Shown here: one piece after another, positions 23,753 to 36,273 of the stretch | How the letters are laid out: every line of letters begins with the position of its first letter | How positions within the stretch are numbered: position 1 is the stretch's first letter | Program-made: the position numbers and the translations under genes | The notes under the pieces: model-generated | What the model was told of the DNA's origin: nothing | Databases searched by the model: none | Seen by the model: only the letters and a program-made list of their open reading frames with translations | Source of the DNA: Aphidius gifuensis | Taxonomy: Eukaryota; Arthropoda; Insecta; Hymenoptera; Braconidae | Direction: 5' to 3' | DNA: 64,000 nucleotides | NCBI RefSeq assembly: GCF_014905175.1 | Contig: NC_057789.1 | Coordinates: 7,502,001-7,566,000, forward strand

Positions 23753-26051
23753 TAAGGTTGTATTCAATTTATTGCTTATATTTGTTTTTAATATTTAATG
23801 TAGAAATTATAATGTAAGTGTGTTTTTAGTGTAATAGTAAATAATTTATATAATCAATTATTTGCTTGATAAAATTATTAAGTTAATAGAAAAATTAAAA
23901 CACAACAAAATGACAAAGAAAATATATACAGCGAGTTTTGTGATAGAAATCTTATCTACTTATTGTGTCAGTTAAAAGTTATTTAAAAAAAATATATAAA
24001 ATTTATTTTATGTTTTTTTGAAAATAAAAAAAAAAAATATTGCATGACAAACGTTGTGAGCTACATGTACCGTAAGTATTCTGAGTAAAAATCTAATGAT
24101 TGTTTAAAAAACAATTAAAATATATAAATTACAAAAAAAAAAAATAAAAAAGCTTTTAACGATCAAAATTTGAATTAAAAAAATGTTTGAGCTTTTTAAA
24201 ATTACGCATATTTTAAACTTCAATTAGTTGATTGATAAAAAAAAAATTTACTCTTACAATTTTGACGGTTAAAAGTGGCTATTTGAATTTTTTTTTAAAT
24301 TCATAAATTTGTTGAGAAATGAAAATTATAAATTAATAAAATAATTAAGTATTTAATGAGCTTTTTGTGGGGGGATACGAGAATGTTCTTGAGAACTCGA
24401 GACAACGCGAGCTCGATGAAAAATATATAATCTGTTATAATCACAATGAACAAAAAATAATAAATAAATATATATAACATAGCTCAATCGTCAACTAAAG
24501 CTGTAAAAAATAAAATTATAAAAAAAAAAATCATGTCGTTGGTATGAATGGGAATAAAATTGTTTAGATTTTGAGTATAAAGTTGGAAATTGTTTGACAT
24601 TGTCATCGAAATGAATCGTAATTTTTTAAAATCGAAATTAAAATTGAATGAAAAGGAGTAACCACCTGGCTTAGATTTCCTGAATGGCTGCAGGAAAACT
24701 GGGCTTTTAAAAAGCAACCAGGTTACATGAAGAGTTCTCCACGTAGATTATTTATAATTTGAAAAATTTTAAATCACAAAAAAGTAAAAAAGAGTCGAGG
24801 CAATGTCACCTCGAAAATTACGATTTATTTCGTTGACAAAAAAATTTATAAAAACGATATTTTCAATCGTTTACGTTTGGTGAACGTGAAACCTGAAAAA
24901 GCGCGGTATTTTTGTTGAGATGTTTGTCATAGTGCCGAGAAATGAACCGAGTTGGTGGAAAAAAAAAAATATAAAAAAAATATAAAGATGAATTTGCAGT
25001 GAAAAAATCGAAATTATTTATTAAAAAAATAAACCCTGATTAGAAAAAAAATTCGTAGAAGCAATATTATTAAAATTTCGTAAATTTCCAATTGATGGAA
25101 CGTAATTATAAATGTATTGAAATATATAATAATCGTATTGAAAATAATATTCAGTAGAAAAAAAAAAAACTATATAATGTTTTAAAAAAAAAATTTAATC
25201 GTTACTGTCGTGTATTTATTAACAAACTCTTAAGGAGTACTAAAAAATTATTTAAAAAAAATTAAATATATATTTAAAAAATCAACCACCACCTTAGGAT
25301 CCTAAGCAACTCGATGCCATCATATTTTATTGAATCAATCGGCAGATAAAGGTTTCGAAAATTCACAATGTTAAAAAATTTGCGCTTAGCATAATTAATC
25401 TATAAAAAAAAAAATATGTTAATCAATTAAAAATAAGTAGCAAGTAGTTGTAGAAATTAGTCGCACTAATCACTTAGAAAAAAAAATAATTATATTCCAC
25501 GTTTTTTGAGTATTAAAAAAATATGTTCTTGTTTAGTCACATCAAAGGGTTTAATAAAAAAAAATAAATAATCAGATTTTCAACTGCAAATTCTGTATTT
25601 CAGATGCTACACAATTAAATGTAGCTACTCCTAATACGAAATACGAGTCAATTTAAATTGAAATGATTATTATTATTGTTCATTAATGTGACACAATGAT
25701 AAACATCTTCTGATACCGCGATGATGAAGTGAATGGTTAAGCAAATTGTTGATTAATTTATTTGCGATGGTACGACAAATAATTTTAATAAATTCAAATA
25801 AATTTAAAAAAGAAATATATAAAAAATAAAGTATAATATTATATAACAGTGATGATAATATATTTTAATTATGTAAATATAAAAAATATAAAAATGCGTT
25901 TCGAATTTAACAACATTGCCGATTTAATTATATTTATTTTAGAATTTTTTTAAAATGTTTTTTAAATTAATTTCAAAATGTTTTGTTATTTTTTTTAAAT
26001 TTAATTTCATCTTTTTTTATTGATAAATAATAGTAACAATAGAAAAAAAAT

Positions 26052-26097
26052 ATAGAAATGATTTCTTTGTAGAAATAGAAATGATTTCTTTGTAGAA
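26052..26097. repeat. Two tandem 23-bp repeats
   Basis: The unit ATAGAAATGATTTCTTTGTA plus three bases is present twice in succession without mismatch. It is a small local duplication with no evident function. Confidence 0.8.
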
Positions 26098-27141
26098 ATC
26101 GAAATATTTTTGTCGAAATTTAATGGTTTTTTTTTCGATACATTTTTTGTTTGGCATTGTGGTGTAGTCGAGGCACATTCGAATTGCTAGTGCAATCACA
26201 GAAAAAAATAATAATTAAATGATAATAAAATTCTGTATAACGAAAAAAAAAAATAATCAAATATATTTGTCAGTTCATAGGTAAAATATGAGCTATCACG
26301 TGTCTCGAGTCATAATTCCAACGAAAAAATATTTAAAAATATATAAAAATATGAATATAAAAAATGAATTATTGAGTTTATATAATTCTTATTTAATTAT
26401 ATAATCTAGTTTGTAAAAATTTTTGAACAAATATTATGAGATGAGAGAAAATGCGTTTGTTAAAATCTGCTATGTGAACAGACAGACAATAAGCAATGAA
26501 TTAATTAAAAAATGATTTAAAAAAATTGAGTTTTATAATTTTTAATAAATATAAAATTAATAAAATAAATTTTATTAATATTTCATATTTTTAATTATCA
26601 AATTATCAATCAAAAAATTAAAAATAAAAATTTTTTTCTTTTCTCGTAATCCTTCCACATTGGCAAATATAATTTTTAAAAAAATATACTATCATTATTT
26701 TCGTCAACTATATATTTATCAAAATGAGATATAAGCTAGAAATTGTGTGTTGTAATAATAAAAATAATTTCAAATTGATAAATAAATATAATTAAAAACA
26801 AAAAATATATTTAAAAAGCTGGTGTATGGGTCCGACTTAAAGATTGTTGTTAGAAAATAAATAAAAAAAAAAACAAAATATCACAGTTACTGAAGAAAAT
26901 GAGATTGTAAATTTATAATTTTAATCGAAAAATAATAATAGCTTAATTTATTTACTTAATTCAAACAAAAATTCAATTTGCCAATTTTTTTAAAATTCTT
27001 TTTAAACAAATAAACAACTTGATAATTATTTTTTGACAAAGAAAATAAATAAATATCAATTGACAATTTAAAACAAATAATGTACTTTAATTTTTTTATT
27101 AAAAAAAAGTTTATCATGTAATTAATAAGTGATATATTTAC

Positions 27142-27162
27142 CGAATTTTGGTATAAAGATTT
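27142..27162 (-). other. Candidate 21-nt microexon downstream of the unrecognised gene
   Basis: AAATCTTTATACCAAAATTCG is preceded by a good acceptor (CATTTACAG) and followed by GTAAATAT. It is phase-compatible with a GTGAGT donor at 27354-27349 overlapping the end of the neighbouring gene. If used, it would extend that protein beyond the window's visible stop. No further exon was found. Confidence 0.2.
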
Positions 27163-27346
27163 CTGTAAATGTGAATGATGTTTATGTGTATTATATGGAT
27201 CAAAATGTATTTAACCAAATTAATAAAATAATCATCGTTGAATTCTAACTAATTATTTCTACCAAGATGTCGAATAAACAGTCTATTTTATCTCGTCTAA
27301 AATAAAAAAATTATCATCAATCTTTTAATTAATAATTACATTACTA

Positions 27347-27990
27347 TTACTCACCAGATTTAGCAGCATCTTGTTCATTTTGATCACTCAATATTTCTCT
27401 TTCGAAACTATCATCATCTGTAAAATAAATAAAATTATTATCAAGCCATTTATGATACTTAAATAAACAAAAATATTTACCTGATGATAATTGTATTGAA
27501 TTAATAATACTAGGTTCAACCAAAAAATCAATATCTTTAACTCGCTTAAATGCCTTTTCGAGAATTGATTTATTCATCTGAATTCTACGTGACAATGTCG
27601 CCAATTTAATCTTTATAAAATCAAACAAAAATTCATTTATATAATTAATTAATATATTTTCTAAAATTAATCATTAAATCTAGGTATTACGTCAATCTCA
27701 GTTTGTTTTGGTATTATTTTTTTTTCATTCAGTAATCCATTTGAATCATCAATAATATTAGTCAAAAATTTAAATGGTTCAATTGGATTTTTTTTAACAC
27801 GTTCAATTGAATTATTTAATTCATCAGATGATAATTTATCAACATCTAATAGCACTGTGTCTTTGTCATTATTTTTTTCTTCATAATCAAGTTTATTATA
27901 TAATTGAGGATCTGATGTTGTTGCTATTTTTGATTTACATGTATTTTTATTTTTAATATTTGTTAAAATTGACTTTTTTCTAGCACTCAT
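27347..27990 (-). CDS. Unrecognised small Lys/Asp-rich protein
   Basis: I do not recognise this family. Proposed exons are 27990-27691 (ATG in good context, MSARKKSIL), 27610-27481 and 27417-27347, giving about 166 aa with continuous phases. The N-terminus is basic. The middle is acidic and Asn/Lys-rich with a possible helix (KLSSDELNNSIERVKK). The second exon has a heptad-like segment (LSRRIQMNKSILEKAFKRV) that could form a coiled coil. The exon-2 acceptor (TATAAAG) is weak. The stop at 27349-27347 overlaps a GTGAGT donor, so the gene may continue. It lies about 0.5 kb downstream of the RMND5 stop on the same strand. Confidence 0.45.
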
Positions 27991-28517
27991 GATTGTAAAA
28001 TTAAAATTAAAAAATTTATAAATGTTTTTTTGTTTAATCAATCGTAACCATGACTTCAATTATTCATAAGTTTTCTATTTTTTTTTCAAATTTAAACATT
28101 TGTTTTTTCTTTTAGCACTCATCACTTAACTTTAATATAAAATTTTTACCCAAATAAAAGAAAATTATTATTTATCATATTGTTATTGTTATAATTCCTT
28201 AAATTTTCTACAATATTTTCATAATTTTAAACAATCATCATATTAATAATGATATATAAATTAATTTAATATATGTGTATAAATGTTTTAATTTTTTTTT
28301 TTCATATTTTAAAAATTACTTCTATATTAACTATTAAATAAACTAAAAATATTTTTTTTTTCTTTTTAAGTGTATAATAATAAGCATTTAGAAAAAGAAA
28401 AAAAAAATCAAACAAACAAACAAACATATTTTTTTTTAAATGGAATATAATAAATGTTTATAATATAATAATTTTCGTATTTTTTTTTTTTTGTTTTATC
28501 TCCTTATCACAGTGTAT
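27991..28517. other. Intergenic spacer
   Basis: About 0.5 kb, A/T-rich with several poly-T runs. It must contain the 3' UTR of RMND5 and the promoter of the downstream minus-strand gene. No specific element was recognised. Confidence 0.5.
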
Positions 28518-30264
28518 TTAAAAATAGATTAGTCTGGCTTCCTCTGGATTTTGTTCAACTGGGCAGTATGGACACTTCAATCTGGAAGCAAATTGGTTTC
28601 TATTTTAAAAAAGTGATTTCGATATCAATGTACATTGACGAGTCTCTATATGAACGACTTACTTGTTTGAACTTGTTAATTTATTAAGTGCATCTCTGGA
28701 TATAACATGTCCACAAACAAGTTTCATTGGTGGATTATTTTCAGTACTTTGTTGTCGTAATATTGGACATGCAAATACTGAATGATAACGACTCTGTTGA
28801 CCCAAATCAATTTCAATCTAATAACAAACAAAATAAACCAAATAATAATCAATCATTAACAAGCTTTATATAAATTTTTTTAAATAATTTTTTACCGGTA
28901 ATTCATCTTTTCCATTCCAAATACCAGTAACTTGTCTTTGTTGCATAACTTGTTTAATATTTAGCAGTGCTGGTAATGCTGTACATCCTGCATTAACACT
29001 ATTTACAAATAAAGAAATAAATATTAATAAAAATTCAATGATAATTGATGATGATTAATTAATTACCAAACTGTTAGAGGACTATCAATACTAAGACCAA
29101 GTAATGTGCATGCTTCTTTAGTAAATACATCATGAATATCAAGCCAAAGTGTTGGATCCAATAGATGACTGTATGGTGATGATTGTATACCATTTGGTAA
29201 ATATAATAATGTACCCATAAGTGATTGTACTTCTTTTTCATAACGTGATACAAATTGTGTTAAATTTTTTCTTGCATACATAACAGCTTCAGCTTGACTA
29301 CTTGGTCCTTGTTCAACTAATCTTACAAATTGTAATCTATGCAATTTAAATTCTAATGATGAACTTTGTGACATTAATTCATCTCTATGATTTTTAGCCC
29401 ATTCTAATGCTGGTTCTAAATTTCTTTGTTTTAAACAATCAAGTATATGATTTAATTCAGTAAATGGTTCTTTTCTTCCTTCTTCAGTCTTTACTCCAGT
29501 TTCCTTAATTAACAAAATCAAATTATTAACATAATTATTCTTATTTATTTGTTTAATTAATTACTTACTGCTGCAAGTTCATCAGCAATATCCAACATTC
29601 CTTGACGATAAAAATGTTGACATATAACTTGATTTAATAAATGTGATTTTTCTGGTCCATTAAATACATCTTCTCTACTTGTACTTGCAAAATCAGCTAT
29701 GAAATTTCTATCAATTGCTTTTCCAACTTTTGATACATTACCATGTACATCACGATGATCAGTTGATAAACGTTGTACTGTATCACGTACTTTTTTCATA
29801 GCTTGTTTTATTATTTGTATTTGATTTTGTGTTAATTCTTGATCTGGTGGAGCTAAATTAAAAATAATAATAATCATCGAAATTATATCAAAACATTAAT
29901 CATATGTTTTTATAAAAATGGTGGACATCAAAATAATAACAAATATAACATCATCAACTATTGTGTATATACACATAAATATAGATGTATAATTGAGATA
30001 TATTTTTTTATCTTTATTTTGCAATATACATAGTTAAAATTATTTATATATTTACAAAGAAAATAATGTACTTGTGAAAGTTTCCAGTTTCAAGAAAGTA
30101 CAAAGAAATAAAAAAAAAAAAAACCTACCTTCATCCAATTCCCGTTTTAACGTCTCAATTTCATTGATCAAATCTTGTAGCACTGCTCCAGCTTGATCAT
30201 TTATATCTGTTAATTTTAATAGAACTTTATCGAGTTCACGTTCAACCATATTACATGCCTCCAT
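28518..30264 (-). CDS. RMND5: RMND5, RING-type E3 subunit of the CTLH/GID ubiquitin ligase
   Basis: Catalytic RING subunit that pairs with MAEA in the CTLH (yeast GID) ubiquitin ligase complex. Exons: 30264-30129, 29852-29569, 29503-29067, 28998-28896, 28817-28663 and 28581-28518; 1179 nt, 392 aa, almost the length of human RMND5A. In order: N-terminal helices (VERELDKVLLKL), a LisH-like segment (HFYRQGMLDIADEL), a CTLH region (FTELNHILDCLKQRNLEPALEWA, in two parts LNHILDCLKQ and LEPALEWAKNH), CRA-type helices and the C-terminal degenerate RING (about 337-378) with ACPILRQQ, VCGHVISRDALNK and CPYCPVEQ. It ends LIYF, like the family's aromatic C-terminus. All key motifs are intact. Confidence 0.96.
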
Positions 30265-30911
30265 TGTTATTTATTTATTTAACTGAATATTTAAAATAAT
30301 TTTATTATAAAAATCACTGAAACTATAAATATACACAATGATAATAATGATGATGATGATTATACGACTCAATGGAACAAATAAAATATTTTTTGGCCTT
30401 CAAAATCAATGACAACAAGAAGTGTGTGTGTGTCATTTTTTTTTTTTTTCTTTGTGTATATTTTTTAAAATGGCTGACGTTACTCAATTGATATTATCAA
30501 AAACTACTTGAACAACAATAATTTTAATACTTAATTAAAAACAATTAGATATAATTAATATTTATTTATTTATTAATAATGAACAAATTATTTCAAATAG
30601 CTATTAAAAATTTTCAATACTTGAGTGTTTTTATTTACAACTCTAATTTGTTGACAATTTAACAGGACAAAACAAAAAATATTTTTACTATTTTTTTTTT
30701 TTTGCTTTTACAATAGATGTAATTAAACAATTTACAAATACAATTATAATTTCATTATTTAAATATTATTTTTTAAATTATTCGACACAAAAAAAATATC
30801 AATTTCTACAGGTTTTTTTATCTTTTTCTATTCGGAATGATGATTGAATAATAAATTTTGGGTTTTAAACAATTCTATTATTGAGATAACACCTATAACT
30901 TATTAATATAT
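30265..30911. other. Intergenic spacer upstream of RMND5
   Basis: Contains the RMND5 promoter/5' UTR, a GATGAT microsatellite near 30336-30358 and a TG/T-rich tract at 30420-30455. No other feature was seen. Confidence 0.45.
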
Positions 30912-31443
30912 TTACATTTCTTTAACTTCTTCACCCTGAAATGAGTAAAAATATATTAATTATTAAACAATTAATAATGTTATTATAGGTTTGATATATT
31001 TTTGTATGTTATTTAATTCTTACCCATGCTTTGGCCATTACCATCAATGTGTGACTTGACAATTTTGGTCCAATAAGTGGATTCATTTGTGCCATGTAAC
31101 AACACAACCAGCTGTAATAAAATTTTAATTATTATCATCAATTAATCATGTAAAAATAGATGTAATTATCAACTTACAAAAGCCAACATGTAAAAGCTGT
31201 GAGTATCAACATCACCTGCAAGATCCTGAATAGAAAAAATTTCGATTAAATTGATGATTTCGATTAAATTAATGATAGATAATAAATAATAATTTCACGT
31301 GATAATATTCAATGATAATATGACTTGAACAAATGAAAAATAAATCCTCACCCTCTGTTTGGTCCTTTGGTGACAACCAGTGGCCCAATAATTCCAACAA
31401 CACCCCAGAAAATTGTGATAAGAAGAAATACTGCTGTACCCAT
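30912..31443 (-). CDS. ATP6V0E: V-type proton ATPase subunit e
   Basis: Small hydrophobic subunit of the V0 sector of the vacuolar proton pump. Exons: 31443-31352, 31225-31178, 31111-31024 and 30935-30912; 252 nt, 83 aa, the normal size for the family. Two membrane helices are visible: the first around FLLITIFWGVVGIIGPL, followed by the conserved loop KGPNRG, and the second around VMLILTAFTCWLFWLCCYMAQ with NPLIGP just after. It ends with a short soluble tail (AKAWGEEVKEM). An acceptor (TTTGTAG) just upstream of the ATG and a matching donor near 31526 indicate an untranslated first exon that begins upstream of about 31530. The last coding exon is only seven codons plus the stop. Confidence 0.95.
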
Positions 31444-31997
31444 TATTGTATCTACAAATTAATTGTCAATTTTTATTAATTAATTATCATTAAATGAATA
31501 TTTTTAATTGAGTAATAATATAAACCTTGATAATAATATTCACGGGCGTTTTATGAAAATTTTTTAGACGACAGTGATCAGATGGTCACATGAATTCAAC
31601 GAGCTGAAGTTGGCTGTTAAAATTTGGGACATTAAGGCGTGTATTAAGCTCCATTTACATCAATAAAAAATCAATTAACATTTAAATTTTATATTTTTTT
31701 TTATTTATTCATTATTTCAAAACATTATTTTCTTTATAAATATAATTATTTTATTTAGATTATTATTGTAAATATATAATTTAAACAAAAAAAAAAAAAT
31801 TAATCTTTAGTTTTTACTTCATTGCTTTTTTTTTAATAACTAATTATAAATTTTTAATTATTAATTAATGGACGGATTTCTTCATCAGGTATATTAATTG
31901 ATACTTTAAAAGTATTTTAATATTTTTTTTTTAAACATCATTCAATTTATCAAGTGGATCAACACACTTGTTGTCTTGATACTTTTAAAATATGTTA
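31444..31997. other. 5' leader and spacer upstream of ATP6V0E
   Basis: Includes the short 5'-UTR intron of ATP6V0E (about 31455-31525) and, near 31530-31650, a less A/T-rich leader/promoter patch. The rest is the 3' flank of the next minus-strand gene. Confidence 0.5.
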
Positions 31998-34551
31998 TTA
32001 TAATTTTTTTTTTGGTAAATCTATGTAAGTTTTTGGATCATTAATTGGAGCTTTAATTGTTGAATTGAGTGAGCTTGATAGTCCAGTTATTTTTTCAAGT
32101 ATATTTGTAAGATCAAAGCTTTCATTTGATAAATCCAAACTGTCATGTTGATCAATACTATCACGACTAAATAAATGTTGTCTAATACAAGACAAATTAC
32201 GTGAATTAAATTCACTATTTTTATTAGTACTTTGTTGTTTTTTATTTCCTGTTTTTTGTGGTGTCTTGTACATGATTGATCTTTCATTTCTTAAGGTATA
32301 TCCTTTTTTAATATATGGTATCAAACTGGACATATTTACTGGCAACTTTGCAGGTGAATCACCTCGTTGAATTGATACATGAGGTTTAAAATTTTTAACA
32401 GTATAAGGTGTTCGAACATAAGTTATACTCTTCCCATCAAATGGCAACTTACAAATTGATGATCCAACATTTAATCTTGATCCATTGCAATAATTTATAG
32501 CATGACTTTGTGATTTTTCATTGATACTCTTGATTGAATGAGAATTATTCATAAGAATAATCAAAGCTGGCTGTAAATTTTTAATAACACTTATCAATAA
32601 TTCACAACGTTTTATGACTTTCAACTGAACTGGTTCTGTCACAATTCCATTTAAATATTTTTCAGATGCAGCAACAATTTCAAAAATAGCTAAAACAAAA
32701 AAACCTCCATTAAAAACTCAAAATAAAATTGAAATAAATAAACATATATCAAAAATATTAACCAGCTTTTAATTCACGAATAGTCATCTTGGTTTGTTGT
32801 TCAATATTATCATGTCCAATGTCATCAACAGTATCAGTAACTTGAGTTACCAATGTACATGCTCTTTGTACAATTTCTTGTACTTGAATTTTACTAATAA
32901 CAAAATGATTATCCAAACAATCATTCATAGCAGCAACACGTATTTGTAAACTATCAAGTACAACATCACAATAAGCTGATGAATCAATAATCAAATTAAT
33001 AGCATTATGTAATTTTTTAATTTCAATTTTCCATTGATTAACTAATAATTTAACACCAGTACGAATTTCTTTATTATCTGGATGTAAATAAAATGATACA
33101 ATTGCTGGTACCAATTCACCCTCAAGTGATTCTAAACTTGCAAGATAATTTTTAATTTTATTAACACGATTAACATCACCACAACTTGATATTGCATATA
33201 AACCAATTAACATTGTTTTATCAGTAGCTTGATCAAACATTTCAATAGCATTACTTAAATCATTTTTACTTCTTTTATCAGCAGCAAGTGTATTACCACA
33301 CATTTGTACAAGTTTTTTTAATGAACAACATGGATCCATAAATACTTCCATGACTAGCGATAAAACAGATATATTAACTTTTCTTTCAAGTCTGTATAAA
33401 GCATCAGTAAATGTGTTGATAAGAAGACTATTTAACATTTCATCTGTTTTACTTGATGTTATTTGTTCTTTTAAATTTTCAAATTCAGACATTATTGTTT
33501 GGCTTACACCTGTTATTGCTTTGAAATCATCTGGTTGACATACTTGGGCAATAACCATAGCATGAGAAAATACATCTTCAATAGCTATCCATAAATCATC
33601 AATTAAAATTTTTTGTTCATCTGGTTTTTTACCAGAAAATTTTGATATCATATCAAGTGCAAGATCCATTTTATAAACAAAATTATTTTCTTCATCATCT
33701 TCTTCAGCTTCTTGGGGATTTTTAATATCTAAAATATTTATTATCATCTTGAGACACCAACAGGCACGTTGACAAATATATTTTTTTGTATTGTAAATTG
33801 GTAAATTTATATTGTGTTGTTCTTCAACAAGTTGTGCAAGCATTGTAAATGTCGTACATAACTGACAAATATAAAGAGTTAATTTATCTTTAAGTAATTT
33901 TGATATTAGATTTTTTCCATAAAGCTGGAGTGGAGTTAGTGTCTCCAGTAAATTTATACCAAGTTCTTTGATATTTTGAAAATCTTCAATTTCATTTATT
34001 TCACCCATTTCTGCGACATAATCAAGTGCATCTTGAAGTTGTTGCTTTATTTCAAAGCACTCAAGATCTTCAAGTAATTGTAGAGCTGATGTAAAATTAT
34101 CAAGAATATCAGATGCACTTGTTGCCTTGATATTTTCACCATTTGAAATCTGTATTAATTTTTAAAAAATATCTGTTATTTTTTTTTCTGATCATTACAA
34201 AGTTACAGCATTTTTTTTTTACCTTTTTTGAGCAACAGAAATCTTCAATCATGGCTGTTATATCTTCTTTTGTTTTTTGGTAATCTTTAGCCTCATCATT
34301 AGAAACAATTTTTAATTTATCAGACAATAAATTTAAATGTTTTAACAACTCACATTTTGTAGACTCTAGCTCCAATGGATTGTCAACATTTTTTGTTAAT
34401 ATACCCTCCAACTTGTTGATCTGAATAAATTAATTTTTTATGTATTCACTAGGATTAACCGATTCTAGGATTTTTAAATCAATATTTATCTATTTACCTG
34501 AGCAGCAATTGGATCAAGAATTTCTTTCATTCTTTTCGTCTTCAGGGACAT
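31998..34551 (-). CDS. Serendipity-alpha-like protein (vinculin/alpha-catenin superfamily)
   Basis: Four exons: 34551-34498, 34420-34223, 34149-32763 and 32689-31998; 2331 nt, 776 aa, phases continuous. The first ~560 residues are almost all helical with regularly spaced Leu/Ile and Cys, of the kind seen in alpha-catenin/vinculin bundles. The stretches QLCTTFTMLAQLVEEQ, FSHAMVIAQVCQPDDFKAI and QEIVQRACTLVTQVTDTVDD resemble what I recall of insect Sry-alpha, an actin regulator needed for cellularisation in Drosophila. The last ~200 residues are polar, Ser/Asn/Lys-rich and probably disordered, making it longer than Drosophila Sry-alpha (about 530 aa). Family assignment is by recognition of overall pattern, not a diagnostic motif; a divergent alpha-catenin-type protein is the alternative. 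Confidence 0.62.
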
Positions 34552-35333
34552 GCTGATGAACTTCAATTTGCAATCCTTTTATCTAGGATGTTATTTTTTA
34601 AATAAACAAAATCGTTATAACATCGCCGTTTGTAAACAAATTCTCTCGGCAACGCGATTTATAAAAAAAACATAACAGGTGTTTTGTTTTGTTGTTGTTT
34701 CACTCTCTCTCTCTCTCCCTAAATATAAAAAAAATATAAAAATAGAAACTTACTCACGCATGCGCGTATAACATCCAAAAAATTATCTTTTTAAATGTGT
34801 CAAAGTTTATTTATAAAATAATTGTTAAATAAATAAAATTAATATTAACATTATAAATTTTTATTTACAAGATTATATCATCCATCATGTTATTTAAATG
34901 GCACAATATTTTTAAGCCAATTATAAAACTACTTATGCTTAATTAATTAATTGGAATATCATCTAAGTTACCAATTAAGTTTATAAATTTATAAACTATT
35001 TGAAACAATTTTCTAATCAATCTTGACTCTTTTATTTTACTATGATTTATATTTAATCACCAGTGACAAAAAAAAAAGGAAAATGAACAATATGGTGATT
35101 ATTATTAAAATGATGACAGAAAAATGCAATTGACAATAAGCAAAGCCAATAAGAAATATTTTTAAAACGTAGTTAAATAATTTGTATATTTTTTTTTTCT
35201 TTTTATGTCATGATTTTTTAAATTTTTGACATATTTAATTGGCAATCAACGATAAGGAATGATTGTCGACATTAAAATTGCTGTTGCAATTTTAATTAAG
35301 TACTGTTAACAGTAATTAAATTTATCGATTAAT
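34552..35333. other. Spacer between the serendipity-alpha-like gene and PRELI
   Basis: Contains the promoter/5' UTR of the serendipity-alpha-like gene, a CTCTCT microsatellite at about 34701-34717, an NRF1-like site (listed) and the PRELI 3' UTR. Confidence 0.5.
34757..34766. promoter_or_regulatory. NRF1/Ewg-like palindrome
   Basis: CGCATGCGCG, about 0.2 kb upstream of the serendipity-alpha-like start codon. GCGCATGCGC-type palindromes are bound by NRF1 (Drosophila erect wing). In this A/T-rich DNA the motif is conspicuous. The binding role is inferred. Confidence 0.45.
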
Positions 35334-36273
35334 TTATGATTGATTTGGTTGACAAGCTGCATACATTGGTCCAGCTTTTTTTTTAGCCAAATCAGTTGCT
35401 TTTATAGCAGCATCTTTCATTTTTTCAGCTCTGTCATGCAAAGAATGTTGTAAATCTTCAGCAGCATGTGTAAATTTAGCCATTGATGGTTCATCAATCT
35501 AATAAAATTAAAAAAAATAAATTAGAAATATTATAAATAATTTTATTTAAATAATACTTACAATATCCATAAATCCCATTTGTGCTAAATTTGGATTCAT
35601 AAGTTGTGCTGTTGATGGAAACATATGAGCAAGTACATAATTAAAACCACCAGTCATTTTAGAACAATTTTTTTTAAATCTATCAAGTCCAAATGCTTGT
35701 ATGGCACGACTAAAACCAAATACTGAACTGTCAATCCATGCTGATCTATGAGCAACTGTCCATTCTGGATTTTCATCAGATACTTTATAAACAACTTTTT
35801 CAACAACAGTCTAAATAAATAAATTAAATTAATTAATAAAATTACAATCATATCATTTTATAAATATAATCAATTTAAACTTACCATGACCTTTGTGTAG
35901 CCAAGATTTCTTGTATAAGAGGTTAATGTTTTGGACTTTGGATCAACTTCAGTTTCTTCAATAATTTTAACAACATTTTTACTGACAAATCTTTCACCCC
36001 ATTTTGGCATTCTGTTTGTTTTAGTTAATAATCTTTTTGTATGTAATTTGCCATCTTTAACTTCTCTTGAAACAGTATCCTCTGTCAATACATGAGTACT
36101 GAAATTTTAATTACAAGAAAACTTGTTAGTTGATTTGATAATTAAATTAATTTGTTGATATATAATTATTTTAATAATTACCTGTGGGGATTTGGATAAC
36201 GTCGCCAAAAACCTTGTGCTACTTGATTCCAGTCAAACTGAAATATCGTTGTGTTTTCATAATATTTAACCAT
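35334..36273 (-). CDS. prel: PRELI/MSF1-domain lipid transfer protein (PRELID1 type)
   Basis: Mitochondrial intermembrane-space lipid carrier; PRELID1 with TRIAP1 moves phosphatidic acid to the inner membrane for cardiolipin synthesis. Exons: 36273-36182, 36098-35885, 35810-35562 and 35498-35334; 720 nt, 239 aa. The N-terminus MVKYYENTTIFQFDWNQV, then FWRRYPNP, HVLTEDTVSREV, the hallmark RLLTKTNRMPKWGERF, and later WTVAHRSAWIDSS and FGFSRAIQAFGLDRF, match PRELID1. The C-terminal ~50 residues form an amphipathic Ala/Lys-rich helix (HAAEDLQHSLHDRAEKMKDA), as in the family. A donor-like GTAAGT near 36787 suggests an untranslated first exon about 0.5 kb upstream. Confidence 0.94.

Larger units (their letters stand above)
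23753..27346. other. Gene-poor interval downstream of VMAT
   Basis: Presumed 3' UTR of VMAT followed by A/T-rich intergenic sequence. Less A/T-rich patches at 24360-24410, 24650-24730, 24880-24960 and 25290-25380 have no convincing coding potential. The candidate small exon at 27142-27162 is listed separately. Confidence 0.45.
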
